This document shows, one piece after another, positions 1 to 7,784 of a stretch of 14,689 nt of DNA (the first letter of the stretch is position 1; each line of letters starts with the position of its first letter). The translations under genes and the position numbers were made by a program. Origin of the DNA: an uncultured Anaerovibrio sp. Its GTDB lineage: Bacteria > Bacillota > Negativicutes > Selenomonadales > Selenomonadaceae. Location: NCBI GenBank assembly GCA_900768695.1, contig CAAGDY010000337.1, positions 1 through 14,689 of the forward strand, read 5' to 3'. The notes beneath the pieces were generated by a model. The model saw nothing but the letters and a program-made list of their open reading frames with translations, was not told where the DNA came from and did not search any database.

Positions 1-38
1 ATCGCCTCAATACCAAGCATAATTTCCCAGGTAGACAT
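1..38 (-). CDS. N-terminus of an unidentified protein (partial, runs off left edge)
   Basis: Only the first 12 complete codons are in the window, reading MSTWEIMLGIEA. The start is well supported: on the minus strand a near-perfect Shine-Dalgarno (AAGGAGG) precedes the ATG by 8 nt. The few residues look mildly hydrophobic, as in the start of a small membrane protein (a SecG-like protein would be one possibility), but this is too short to assign. The gene has its own promoter and a leader containing a terminator hairpin, so its expression is probably controlled separately from the upstream mazG gene. I cannot name a function. Confidence 0.7.
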   Translation of the reverse strand, partial: MSTWEIMLGIEA

Positions 39-81
39 GACAAATTCCTCCTTTGACACAAAACAAACTGAAAATATAAAA

Positions 82-114
82 GTCCCGACAAAGCATTTAC
101 TGCTTTATCGGGAC
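82..114 (-). terminator. Intrinsic terminator / attenuator hairpin in the leader of the left-edge gene
   Basis: On the minus strand a 14-bp stem pairs GTCCCGATAAAGCA with TGCTTTGTCGGGAC. It has one U-G wobble and a 5-nt loop, and is followed at once by CTTTTATATTTT. This is a canonical rho-independent terminator. It lies downstream of a promoter (158-186) and upstream of the left-edge start codon, so it sits inside a 5' leader rather than only at the end of mazG. It could serve both as mazG read-through terminator and as a regulated attenuator. Confidence 0.8.
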
Positions 115-149
115 CACCTTGTCCAAAGTTTTTATTCTGTTTTCCTTTG
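103..149 (-). promoter_or_regulatory. Candidate antiterminator and anti-antiterminator helices in a ~110-nt leader
   Basis: Upstream of the terminator, the minus strand can form CTTT-GGAC (125-128 and 121-124) paired with GTCC-(4-nt bulge)-AAAG (111-114 and 103-106), with loop AAGGTG. This would consume the 5' arm of the terminator. A third helix, CAAAG (145-149) with CTTTG (124-128), would consume the 5' arm of that antiterminator. Three mutually exclusive helices in this order are the classic layout of an attenuator or short riboswitch. I do not recognise a known riboswitch consensus. Pairing was judged by eye without folding energies. Confidence 0.4.
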
Positions 150-157
150 ATGAGTAT

Positions 158-186
158 ACTATAGCAGAGCTTTTTCCCGCCGTCAA
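158..186 (-). promoter_or_regulatory. Sigma-A-type promoter for the left-edge gene
   Basis: On the minus strand, TTGACG (-35, 181-186) is followed by exactly 17 nt and TATAGT (-10, 158-163). The predicted start near position 151 gives a ~110-nt leader that carries the attenuator hairpin. The promoter lies in the mazG-to-left-gene spacer, just after mazG ends. Confidence 0.7.
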
Positions 187-252
187 CCAAACAATGACGA
201 TTTGTCCGTTTTGGCTAAAAAACAGGCACTATTTTGTCACCTTTGCACAAAA

Positions 253-1713
253 TCAACGCCTTTTTGCCTCATTCCAGAATTCATCCAGCTGTTCCAGGGT
301 AAAATCCTGCCAGCGGCCCCCCTGCTCCCGCACCCTCTGCTCCACAAAGGAAAATCTGGTGCGAAACTTTTTGTTGCAGGCTAGAAGTGCCAGCTCGCTG
401 TCCGCCTTCAGGAACCGTGCCAGGTTGACAACAGTAAACAGCACATCCCCCAGCTCCTCGGTTATATGCTCCGCATCCCCCTCTGCCACAGCTTCCTTCA
501 GCTCTGCCAGCTCCTCATGGATTTTTGCCCAGACAGGCTCTGGCGTATCCCAGTCAAAGCCGGCCTTTGCTGCCTTGCCCTGCAGCTTCTGAGCCGCCAT
601 CAGGGCAGGCAGGTCCTTCGGCACCCCGTCCAGCAGCGACTTTCTTTCCTTCTTTTCCTGCTTCTTCACCGCCTCCCAGCTGATGAGGGCGGAACCGGCA
701 TCGGCTGCCTGCACGTCGCCGAACACATGGGGATGGCGGCGCACCAGCTTTTCCGTGACGCCCTCCACCACATCCTGCATGGAAAACTCACCGGCCTCCT
801 CCGCCATGCGGGCATGGAAGACCACCTGCATGAGAAGGTCCCCCAGCTCCTCGCACAAAAGGTCATAATCCTCCATATCAATGGCCTCTATCACCTCGTA
901 TGTTTCCTCAATCAGATTTCTGCGGATGCTCTCATGGGTCTGGGCAATATCCCAGGGACAGCCCCCCGGCTCCCTCAATGTCTTGATGATATCCTGCAGG
1001 GGCGTTATGTCAAATTTCGGCTTTTTCGGGTACGGTCTTATGTACAGGCTGGTGAGGTAGTCAATGTCCGGCTGCCTGTCCAGCTCATAGAGGGGAATTT
1101 CCCGAATGCTCTCGTCAGGCATGCCCAGCTTGTGAATATAGGTGACAGGATACTCGTCCGGCAGCACTTCCATCAGGCTCAGCTTGGCATCGGAGGCAAT
1201 CTGCTGATTGTACACCTGGGTCACCACCAGCCCTGTAGGCATATCCACCGGCAGGCTGGCAAAATCCTCCGCATCAATAATCGTCAGGCCGTCAATGGGG
1301 TCAATGCCCAGCTTGCCGTACAGCACCTCCACAAAGCTCATGCCCGGCAGGATGGCAAGCTCTATCTCACCCTCCACGCCGGAAAGCCCTGCCACCCTTT
1401 CCCTGAGCAGCACCACGGTCTTTTCCGCCACCATAGGACTGCCCGGCACCCCGTAGACAATATCCATGCCCGACCTGGCCTTTTCTACCAGGTCATCGGC
1501 AATCCTCTGATAAAGATGGGCAAAATCCTCCGCTTCCTCGTAAAAGCTGTCGTATGTTTCAAAGCTCAGGCCGCGCTCCTCCAGCATGGGCACTGTAGGA
1601 TGCTTTGCCGTCCGCAGATAGAGATTCTCTGCCCCCTGCATCAGCTCCCAGCTCTCCATTGTAATATAACCAAAATCACCGGGCCCCAGCCCTACAACCT
1701 TTATGCTTCCCAT
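253..1713 (-). CDS. mazG: YabN-type bifunctional protein: tetrapyrrole-methylase-like domain fused to MazG NTP pyrophosphohydrolase
   Basis: The product (486 aa) has two parts. Residues 1-225 form a SAM-dependent tetrapyrrole (corrin/porphyrin) methylase-like domain, with the glycine motif VVGLGPGD near residue 6 and YGVPGSP near 87. Residues ~240-486 form a tandem MazG domain, with CPWDIAQTH at 252, EETYE at 269, EELGD at 288 and a second EELGD at 419. MazG hydrolyses (d)NTPs to NMP plus pyrophosphate using Mg2+ held by the EExxE and EELGD acidic residues. The role of the methylase-like half is not established. The length matches B. subtilis YabN (~490 aa). An in-frame TTG lies 15 nt further upstream, but ATG at 1713 is the better start because AGGAGG sits 5 nt before it. 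The gene follows mfd by 21 nt and is probably co-transcribed with it. Confidence 0.93.
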   Translation of the reverse strand: MGSIKVVGLGPGDFGYITMESWELMQGAENLYLRTAKHPTVPMLEERGLSFETYDSFYEEAEDFAHLYQRIADDLVEKARSGMDIVYGVPGSPMVAEKTVVLLRERVAGLSGVEGEIELAILPGMSFVEVLYGKLGIDPIDGLTIIDAEDFASLPVDMPTGLVVTQVYNQQIASDAKLSLMEVLPDEYPVTYIHKLGMPDESIREIPLYELDRQPDIDYLTSLYIRPYPKKPKFDITPLQDIIKTLREPGGCPWDIAQTHESIRRNLIEETYEVIEAIDMEDYDLLCEELGDLLMQVVFHARMAEEAGEFSMQDVVEGVTEKLVRRHPHVFGDVQAADAGSALISWEAVKKQEKKERKSLLDGVPKDLPALMAAQKLQGKAAKAGFDWDTPEPVWAKIHEELAELKEAVAEGDAEHITEELGDVLFTVVNLARFLKADSELALLACNKKFRTRFSFVEQRVREQGGRWQDFTLEQLDEFWNEAKRR

Positions 1714-1734
1714 ACAATCCTCCTGCAATATGTA

Positions 1735-4700
1735 TTATGCCGCCAGTTTTTCCACAATGTCCAGCACGAAATCCAGCACCCGCTTCCGCGCCAGCGCTCT
1801 CAGGGCTATCCGCATCAGGTTCCGCTCCTTGAGTATCTTCATGGCCGATTTCAGCTCCTGGAAAACCGCCAGCATGCCCTCAGGGCGGATATCCGGCGTA
1901 TCCCGGAAATAAATCTCCAGGAACATCGGCGTCTGGACAATCTTCTCTATGCCGATCTGACGGGCATAGTTTCTTAGCCTTGCCACGTCAAGAAGATTCA
2001 GCACCTGAATCGGAGGCTCTCCGAAGCGATCCGTAAGCTCTGCAAGGACGGCCGCCAGCTGGTCATTGTCCCTGACAGCGGCAATCTTCTGATATATCTC
2101 AATCTTGTGCATGGCGTCCCCGATGTAGTCGCTGTCCAGGTACGCCTCCACCGGAATTTCTATCAGCGGCTCCGGCACGATTTCCACCGGCTTGCCCGTC
2201 TTTATCTGCTGCATGGCTTCATCCAGAAGTCGGCAGTACATCTCGAAGCCAACGCTGGCAATATGGCCGTGCTGCTGGGCACCCAAAAGATCTCCTGCTC
2301 CCCGGATTTCCAGGTCCCGCATGGCAATTTTGAAGCCTGCCCCCAGCTCCGCAAACTCCTTGATGGCCTGCAGGCGCTTTTCTGCCACCTCGCTGAGTAC
2401 CTTGTTCTGCTGATACAGGAGATAGGCATAAGCCAGATGATTGGAGCGGCCTACCCTGCCCCGCATCTGATAGAGCTGTGCCAGGCCAAACCTGTCCGCA
2501 TCATAGATGATGATGGTGTTGGCATTGGCAATATCCAGTCCGCTCTCAATGATGCTGGTGGCCAGCAGTATGTCGTATTTGCCCTCGTAAAACTCCACCA
2601 TGACGCGCTCTAACTGAGCCTCCGGCATCTGACCGTGAGCGATCTGAATAACCGCATCCGGCACGATTTCCTCCAGCTTCAGCTTCATCTGCTCGATGGT
2701 TTCCACCCTGTTGTAGACAAAATAAATCTGCCCGCCCCGCTTCAGCTCCCTGTGGATAGCGTTCCTGATAATGCCGTTGCTGTTCTCCACCACATAGGTC
2801 TGCACCGGAAAGCGCTCCTGGGGCGGCGAGCCGATAATGCTCATATCCCGCGCCCCTGCCAAGGACATGTGCAGGGTTCGCGGTATCGGCGTGGCACTCA
2901 GGGTCAGCACATCTATACCCAGGGCCAGGCTCTTGATTTTTTCCTTCTGCTTGACGCCAAAGCGCTGCTCCTCGTCCACAATCAGCAGCCCCAAATCCTT
3001 GAACTGCACCTTTTTCTGGTTCAGCAGGGCATGGGTGCCGATGAGGATGTCCACCTGCCCCTCCCGCGTCCTCTCCAGTATGGCCTTCTGCTCCTTGGCA
3101 CTGCGAAAGCGGTTAATGACATCAACTGTGGGCCCAAAATTCCTGAACCGTTCCTCAAAGGTCTGATAATGCTGCTGAGCCAGCACCGTAGTCGGCACCA
3201 GCACCGCCACCTGCTTGCCTCCCATGACGGCCTTGAAGGCCGCCCGGACAGCCACCTCCGTCTTGCCGAAGCCCACATCGCCGCAAAGCAGCCTGTCCAT
3301 AGGCTGCTGCCTTTCCATGTCCCGCTTGATGTCGCGAATAGCAGAAAGCTGGTCAGGAGTTTCCTCGAAAGGAAAGGCATCCTCAAACTCCCTCTGCCAC
3401 ACGGTATCCGGGCCGAAGGCAAAGCCTGTGGTCTTCTTCCGCTGGGCATACAATTTGATTAAATCCTGGGCAATATCCTCCACGGCAGATTTTGCCTTTG
3501 CCTTGGCCTTAGCCCAGGCTGTGCTGCCCATGCGGTGCAGGCGGGGGATTTCCCCCTCGGAGCCAATGTATTTCTGCAGCATGCCCACCTGGTCCGTAGG
3601 CACGAACAGCTTATCATCGCCGCCGTACTGAATCCTGAGATAATCCCGGCGTATGCCCTCTATCTCCACTGTTTCCACGCCCATGTACTTGCCGATGCCA
3701 TGCTGGGTATGCACCACATAGTCCCCTACATTGATTTCCCGGAAGCTGCTGATGCGTTCCTCGCTGCTGATGCGGCTCAGCCTTTTTTTCTGGCGGCCGA
3801 AAATATCCTTCTCCGTAACGAGAACCAGCCCTGCTCCCGGCAGCTCAAAGCCGTTCAAAAGCGCCCCCTGCACCAGATTGATGCGCCCTGGCTTAACAGG
3901 CTCTCCGGCATCCGTTTCCACAGCGGCCAGCCTGTGCCTGCCGAAAATCTCCTTTAGAGAGCCGGATTTGGCCATGTCCCCCAGGGTAATCAGCATGCCG
4001 TTCCCTGCCGACAGCCAGTCCTGGGCATCTGAGACCACCATATCCATCTGCTTCTGATAGGATGTGACGCCGTTGACCTTGACGCTGATAATCCTGTCCA
4101 GGGCAGCGTTATGAAGATTGTGTAGCATAAGAGCCAGCAGTATGACATTTCTGCCCTCTGTCTGCTGGTTAAGCTCCTCCCAGCTGAACATGCGGCTGCG
4201 GATGTCGGGATTTTCCTTGATGAGCTTGATGCTCTCCTCCCTGGACTTCAATGGCTCATCCACCACCAAAGTACCATCCTCCGGCAGAAAATCCGTAAAA
4301 CAGCATTTTCTCTGCTTCTCCGCCACGCCGCCAAAGGGCAGTATCTCCACCGCAGCCAGCTTGTCTATGGAAAGCTGGGTTCCAATATTAAACTGGCGTA
4401 TGGAATCTATCTCATCATCAAAAAACTCTATGCGGCAGGGATGAGGGCTGTTCAGAGGAAATACGTCCACGATACCGCCCCTGACGCTGAAATCGCCTGC
4501 CATCTCCACCTGGTCACTGCGCTCATAGCCCAGCTTCACCAGTTGCTGCAGCAGCTTTTCGCGACTGATTAGCATCCCCCGCTCCAGCACCAGGCTCAGC
4601 TCACGGTAGGCGGCAGGCCCGATGCCCTTCTGCATGGCGGCCTCCACCGTAGCCAGGACTATCAGTCCCTCGCCCTTCAGCAGTCTTCCCAGCACCTCCA

Positions 4701-5004
4701 TGCGCCTGGCAAGCCTGTGCAGGCCCTTGGCCGCGGCATTAAACTCCGCCATATCCAGCACGGGCAGCTCCATAATTTCCGTTTCCGGCAGAAGGCACTG
4801 CAAATCCTCACGCCAGCCGTTCAACTCCTGCTGCCCGCTGGTAATAATCACCGCCGTATTCTGCAGATAGCAGGCTGCAAATGCGCCGTGCTTCTGCGTA
4901 CCTGCCAGACCGTAGACAAAGGTCTGTCCATCCTTTTTCCTGAACTGTCCGTCCATTTCCTTTATGGCACTATCCTTCAGCATGGCATCAAGCAACGCCT
5001 GCAT
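1735..5004 (-). CDS. mfd: Transcription-repair coupling factor Mfd
   Basis: This 1089-aa DNA translocase recognises RNA polymerase stalled at lesions, pushes it off the template and recruits UvrA for nucleotide excision repair. An N-terminal UvrB-like region covers ~1-300. The CarD-like RNA-polymerase-interacting domain is at ~425-490 (INVGDYVVHTQHGIGKY). The RecG-like motor has Walker A GDVGFGKT (575-582), Walker B DEEQ (677-680), SAT (703-705), and motif V/VI and the TRG region around 810-910 (QMRGRVGRS, GAGDLLGAQQ). A C-terminal autoinhibitory domain follows. It is somewhat shorter than E. coli or B. subtilis Mfd (~1150-1180 aa), yet no core motif is missing. The start at 5004 has only a weak GGTGA-type ribosome site. 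An in-frame ATG 21 nt downstream is possible. It is the first gene of the mfd-mazG unit. Confidence 0.97.
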   Translation of the reverse strand: MQALLDAMLKDSAIKEMDGQFRKKDGQTFVYGLAGTQKHGAFAACYLQNTAVIITSGQQELNGWREDLQCLLPETEIMELPVLDMAEFNAAAKGLHRLARRMEVLGRLLKGEGLIVLATVEAAMQKGIGPAAYRELSLVLERGMLISREKLLQQLVKLGYERSDQVEMAGDFSVRGGIVDVFPLNSPHPCRIEFFDDEIDSIRQFNIGTQLSIDKLAAVEILPFGGVAEKQRKCCFTDFLPEDGTLVVDEPLKSREESIKLIKENPDIRSRMFSWEELNQQTEGRNVILLALMLHNLHNAALDRIISVKVNGVTSYQKQMDMVVSDAQDWLSAGNGMLITLGDMAKSGSLKEIFGRHRLAAVETDAGEPVKPGRINLVQGALLNGFELPGAGLVLVTEKDIFGRQKKRLSRISSEERISSFREINVGDYVVHTQHGIGKYMGVETVEIEGIRRDYLRIQYGGDDKLFVPTDQVGMLQKYIGSEGEIPRLHRMGSTAWAKAKAKAKSAVEDIAQDLIKLYAQRKKTTGFAFGPDTVWQREFEDAFPFEETPDQLSAIRDIKRDMERQQPMDRLLCGDVGFGKTEVAVRAAFKAVMGGKQVAVLVPTTVLAQQHYQTFEERFRNFGPTVDVINRFRSAKEQKAILERTREGQVDILIGTHALLNQKKVQFKDLGLLIVDEEQRFGVKQKEKIKSLALGIDVLTLSATPIPRTLHMSLAGARDMSIIGSPPQERFPVQTYVVENSNGIIRNAIHRELKRGGQIYFVYNRVETIEQMKLKLEEIVPDAVIQIAHGQMPEAQLERVMVEFYEGKYDILLATSIIESGLDIANANTIIIYDADRFGLAQLYQMRGRVGRSNHLAYAYLLYQQNKVLSEVAEKRLQAIKEFAELGAGFKIAMRDLEIRGAGDLLGAQQHGHIASVGFEMYCRLLDEAMQQIKTGKPVEIVPEPLIEIPVEAYLDSDYIGDAMHKIEIYQKIAAVRDNDQLAAVLAELTDRFGEPPIQVLNLLDVARLRNYARQIGIEKIVQTPMFLEIYFRDTPDIRPEGMLAVFQELKSAMKILKERNLMRIALRALARKRVLDFVLDIVEKLAA

Positions 5005-5064
5005 TACATATCACCATCCAAACTCTCGCACGCCAAAATACATCACACAAAACTTCTATACTAT

Positions 5065-5093
5065 CTTATAAATATTATCATATTTTGTGGAAA
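5065..5093 (-). promoter_or_regulatory. Candidate promoter of the mfd-mazG unit
   Basis: On the minus strand, TTTCCA (-35, 5088-5093) and TATAAG (-10, 5065-5070) are separated by 17 nt in an AT-rich spacer about 60 nt upstream of the mfd start. The -35 match is moderate, and alternative -10 boxes lie close by. The inverted arms TTTTGTG (5083-5089) and CACAAAA (5109-5115) bracket the -35 region and could be an operator. Confidence 0.4.
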
Positions 5094-5118
5094 TTAGCAC
5101 ATCTTTTTCACAAAAATA

Positions 5119-5146
5119 CAGGCTGTCGCCCGAAAGCAACAGCCTG
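5119..5146 (-). terminator. Rho-independent terminator downstream of the GDPD gene
   Basis: An 8-bp perfect stem, CAGGCTGT/ACAGCCTG, with a 12-nt loop is followed on the minus strand by TATTTTTGTG. It lies ~60 nt after the GDPD stop codon and before the mfd promoter, so it separates the phosphoester block from the mfd-mazG unit. Confidence 0.7.
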
Positions 5147-5203
5147 CAAAAAGCTCTGCACAACTACTGTAAGCACCTGCCCGCACCGCCTGGGGCAGAC
5201 CAA

Positions 5204-6352
5204 TCAATAGGCGGCGTCCAAACCGCCCTCTATACGCTTGTTTTCCTCTGTGTCAATATGATTTGGCTCCAGATGATACTTCTCCACAGCCACCTTGGCT
5301 ACAGGGTTCAGCTTGGCCCCCTTCTTTTCCAAAAAGGCCCTCAATATCCACGGCTTGTCGGAAATCATGCCATCAACGCCCATGGCATAGAGCATCTCCA
5401 TATCCTGCACATTATTTACCGTCCATGGCACTACCTTCATGCCATATTTGTGTGCCAAATCCACGTCATCCTTGGTTATCTCCGTGTAATACGGTGAAAC
5501 CACATCTGCCTGAATAGCGTGAGCCGCCTCTACCGGATTATTCTGAAAATCCTTTATATCAAGGCCGCCCAGCCATGGAGATTTCTCCTTCTCAAAAGGA
5601 CGCAGATACTCGCCGCCACGCCCCCAGGAAGGCTGCTGGCACCAGAGCGCAGAGGTTGCAATATTGGCATCCAGCTTCTTCATCTCTATTAGGGTAGCCC
5701 AGTCAAAGGACTGCAGAATGACCTTGTCTTCCATGCCGTATTTCTTCACCGTATCATAGAAAACCTTGACAAACTTCTTCGGATCAGCGTTGTTTCGATA
5801 GCCAGCCTCCTCCTTGTCCGGATAGCTCTTGGTTTCGATGTTCAGATACACATCCCTGCCGGAGTCCTTTATCAGCTGCAGCAGCTCATCCAAGGTAGGA
5901 ATCTCGGCGCTCTCCGGCACCACCTGGGATGTACCGTGAATCTGATAATACGGCGTATCAGGGTTGATGCGGGAAACATCAAACTGCTTGATCTGCTCCA
6001 CGGTCATGGTGCGGATATCAAACCTGCCGTCCTCTACATAGCGTCCCGCCTTGTCGCGGGTAATCTCGTGGTTGAGGATAGGGTTGTGGCTCATGACAAT
6101 CCTGCCATCGGCCGTCAGCTGCATGTCGCACTCAATGGAGGTAGCTCCCATCTCAATGGCATAGGCATAAGAGTACAGGGTATTCTCCGGCCGTGCATCA
6201 CGACCGCCCCGATGAGGCTCAAAATCAAAGCAGGCATCCAGATTTGGCTTGGCCAAAGCCTGCGCCGGTGCGGCAATTCCATGCAGGCCCAGGCCTGCAA
6301 CAGCTGCCAGCAGTCCCAGAGCTACGGTTTTCTTTTTCCAATTCTTCAGCAT
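5204..6352 (-). CDS. Secreted glycerophosphodiester phosphodiesterase (GlpQ-like)
   Basis: This protein (382 aa) hydrolyses glycerophosphodiesters to glycerol-3-phosphate and an alcohol, outside the cytoplasm. Residues 1-~34 are a signal peptide: KNWKKK, then a hydrophobic Ala/Leu stretch, then a likely cleavage near APAQA-LA. The GDPD TIM-barrel follows. Its catalytic signature HRGG...PENT starts at H47; the metal ligands are in ECD (E74, D76), and the second catalytic His is in SHNP (H89). All are intact. The ATG at 6352 is chosen because AAGGAG precedes it by 6 nt; an upstream in-frame ATG (6376) would put that ribosome site inside the coding region. The gene lies 62 nt after the exported HAD phosphatase gene and ends before a clear terminator. 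The pair suggests scavenging of phospholipid head groups or teichoic/glycerol phosphates. Substrate is not determined. Confidence 0.92.
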   Translation of the reverse strand: MLKNWKKKTVALGLLAAVAGLGLHGIAAPAQALAKPNLDACFDFEPHRGGRDARPENTLYSYAYAIEMGATSIECDMQLTADGRIVMSHNPILNHEITRDKAGRYVEDGRFDIRTMTVEQIKQFDVSRINPDTPYYQIHGTSQVVPESAEIPTLDELLQLIKDSGRDVYLNIETKSYPDKEEAGYRNNADPKKFVKVFYDTVKKYGMEDKVILQSFDWATLIEMKKLDANIATSALWCQQPSWGRGGEYLRPFEKEKSPWLGGLDIKDFQNNPVEAAHAIQADVVSPYYTEITKDDVDLAHKYGMKVVPWTVNNVQDMEMLYAMGVDGMISDKPWILRAFLEKKGAKLNPVAKVAVEKYHLEPNHIDTEENKRIEGGLDAAY

Positions 6353-6385
6353 AAACTTCTCCTTTAATTTCCACATTCACAAGCG

Positions 6386-6412
6386 GGCAGGGCTGTCATT
6401 GCGCCCCCTGCC
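6386..6412 (-). other. Intercistronic hairpin between the HAD and GDPD genes
   Basis: A 7-bp stem, GGCAGGG/CCCTGCC, with a 13-nt loop begins about 3 nt after the HAD stop codon. No U-tract follows, so it is more likely an mRNA 3'-protecting or processing element than a terminator. It is compatible with co-transcription into the GDPD gene. Confidence 0.4.
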
Positions 6413-6414
6413 TA

Positions 6415-7524
6415 TTACTTCCTGAACTTCTGGGATGGCAGCTTCTTTACCTCGTCGCCATAGATGGTCTTCCAGTCATCGCGCATGGAAATAGCCACCC
6501 AGCCATACTTTTCGCACAGGGCCTTGAACTTGGCGGACTTCTCAGGGCCGCCCCAGTCACGCACGCCGTCGTCGCAGTTGACGCCCATGGCCATGCTCTT
6601 GTACTTGTCGTTGAATACGGCGTAATTCAGCATGGAGGCATCAGAGCCGCTGTTGCCCAGTGCCAGCACCGGACGCTTGCCAATCTCGCGGCAGATGTTG
6701 GATACCTTCATCATCTTGTTGTCGGTGGACTGATATGCACCGCGCACCATCACGTCCTCCTTCTCAAACTGGAAATACTGGGCGTTGGCAAAGCCCTGAC
6801 GCTGGGCGATGTTTACGCTGTCCGTGCCGATTACGTGGTCAGTGTTGATGGACGGCACGGCCTTCAGGGCAGTGCGCACCAGCTGGCGGTCAGTGCCGGT
6901 CACTACGTAGAAATTGAAGTCATTGGCCTGCAGATAGGTGATAACCTCTATCATAGGCAGGTAGTAGGCCTCTGCAAAGGTGCAGTTGGAAAGGCCATCC
7001 AACGGGGTCTTCTTCATCCAGTCAGCTACATAGGCATCAAATTCCTCCAGGGTCATGCCCTCAAAGGCATAGGCCTGAGCCATATCCTCTCCGGCATCCA
7101 TATCGGCAGAAATCTTGCCGGCCTTGGCAGCCTTGAGGCACTCCTCTGCATAAGCCTTTTCAGTAGCAGTAGGCTGGTAGGTCGGGTCCTCAAAGATACG
7201 GTGGAAATACAGGGCCCACTCGGAATAGGTCGGTGCCAGCTCCCCGTAGAAGGTACCATCCATGTCAGATACGGCAATGCGGTCCTCCACCGGAATGAAG
7301 TTCGGGCTGTTCGGATTGGTTACATCCTCCACATAGGCCTTCAAAGCCTTCAGGGCCGGAGCATTTTCATTCCAGTACCTGAAATTGGAACCATCAGCCT
7401 TGACGGAAATTGAGGAAATAGTTTCCACCGAAGCCGCATCAGCCGTAGAAATATCCGCACCTACAGAGCCAAAAGCCAACCCCAGGGCAATCAGTGCCGC
7501 ACAAACCTTTTTCTTCATTTTCAT
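6415..7524 (-). CDS. Exported HAD-superfamily phosphatase
   Basis: The 369-aa product starts with a signal peptide (MKMKKK plus hydrophobic core, likely cleavage after ADA near residue 30). The mature part is a haloacid-dehalogenase-type hydrolase. Motif I is SDMDGT (nucleophile D87, acid D89). Motif II is VVTGT (T209), a likely motif III Lys is at DNKMMK (K270-K273), and motif IV is GNSGSD (D295). The segment before motif I (W-N-E...V-E-D-V-T, then D-R-I-A) resembles secreted phosphoserine/phosphorylcholine-phosphatase-like HADs, so a phosphomonoesterase acting on a small organophosphate is the best guess. AAGGAG lies 11 nt before the ATG; the in-frame ATG two codons later has worse spacing. 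It is the first gene of a probable two-gene unit with the GDPD gene, which would release the phosphomonoesters that a phosphatase could then use. Confidence 0.85.
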   Translation of the reverse strand: MKMKKKVCAALIALGLAFGSVGADISTADAASVETISSISVKADGSNFRYWNENAPALKALKAYVEDVTNPNSPNFIPVEDRIAVSDMDGTFYGELAPTYSEWALYFHRIFEDPTYQPTATEKAYAEECLKAAKAGKISADMDAGEDMAQAYAFEGMTLEEFDAYVADWMKKTPLDGLSNCTFAEAYYLPMIEVITYLQANDFNFYVVTGTDRQLVRTALKAVPSINTDHVIGTDSVNIAQRQGFANAQYFQFEKEDVMVRGAYQSTDNKMMKVSNICREIGKRPVLALGNSGSDASMLNYAVFNDKYKSMAMGVNCDDGVRDWGGPEKSAKFKALCEKYGWVAISMRDDWKTIYGDEVKKLPSQKFRK

Positions 7525-7569
7525 CTCTTACACACTCCTTATGATTTCTTTGTATTAGAACATATCTGT

Positions 7570-7599
7570 ATAGTAATACATAAATGTAAAGCCTGTTAA
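7570..7599 (-). promoter_or_regulatory. Candidate promoter of the HAD-GDPD unit with Pho-box-like repeats
   Basis: On the minus strand TTAACA (7594-7599) and TACTAT (7570-7575) are separated by 18 nt. TTTACA occurs at 7585-7590 and again at 7618-7623, exactly 33 bp apart (three turns at 11 bp). TT-ACA hexamers at helical spacing resemble Firmicutes PhoP boxes and would suit a phosphate-scavenging pair, but this is by eye only. The rest of the 260-bp spacer is AT-rich, with no other gene seen. Confidence 0.4.
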
Positions 7600-7604
7600 G
7601 CTGT

Positions 7605-7612
7605 TTGCATAA
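7605..7612 (-). promoter_or_regulatory. TTATGCAA octamer, copy 1 (upstream of HAD gene)
   Basis: The minus strand reads TTATGCAA here. The same octamer in the same orientation occurs at 11467-11474 and 12807-12814, each in an intergenic region upstream of a gene. It may be a binding site for a shared regulator; chance is not excluded for an AT-rich 8-mer. Confidence 0.25.
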
Positions 7613-7698
7613 AAAAATGTAAACCTTAAATTTAGCACCAGTTCAGCAGGCATCTTACGTTTATTATTATTGCATATTGTTCAATTTTATAAAATCGG

Positions 7699-7721
7699 AA
7701 AAATTCTGATTTTCTGTCAGA
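7699..7721 (-). terminator. Weak candidate terminator after the response regulator gene
   Basis: On the minus strand TCTGA (7-nt loop) TCAGA is followed by ATTTTT, about 65 nt after the response-regulator stop codon. The stem is only 5 bp, so this is tentative, but it is the only hairpin with a U-run that I see in this spacer. Confidence 0.3.
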
Positions 7722-7784
7722 TTTTCTCCTACAGGACCTAAGTCTGTAAAAAGAGTGGTAATTGTCTGTCACATTCGGCAGATT

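Noticed and set aside
82..128. T-box riboswitch, because AAGGTGGTCCCG resembles the T-box core
   Set aside because: The leader is only ~110 nt from the predicted start, leaving no room for Stem I with a specifier loop, and the core differs from GGTGGNACCGCG.
1714..1728. Upstream TTG start for mazG (five extra residues)
   Set aside because: The AGGAGG ribosome site would lie inside the coding region; the ATG at 1713 has ideal spacing from it.
466..1977. A 503-codon plus-strand open frame opposite mazG and the mfd 3' end
   Set aside because: It is antisense to two well-conserved genes, its His/Leu/Gln-rich translation shows no known domain, and its openness follows from codon bias of the real genes. 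Other long antisense frames opposite mfd, the kinase and the HAD gene were rejected for the same reason.
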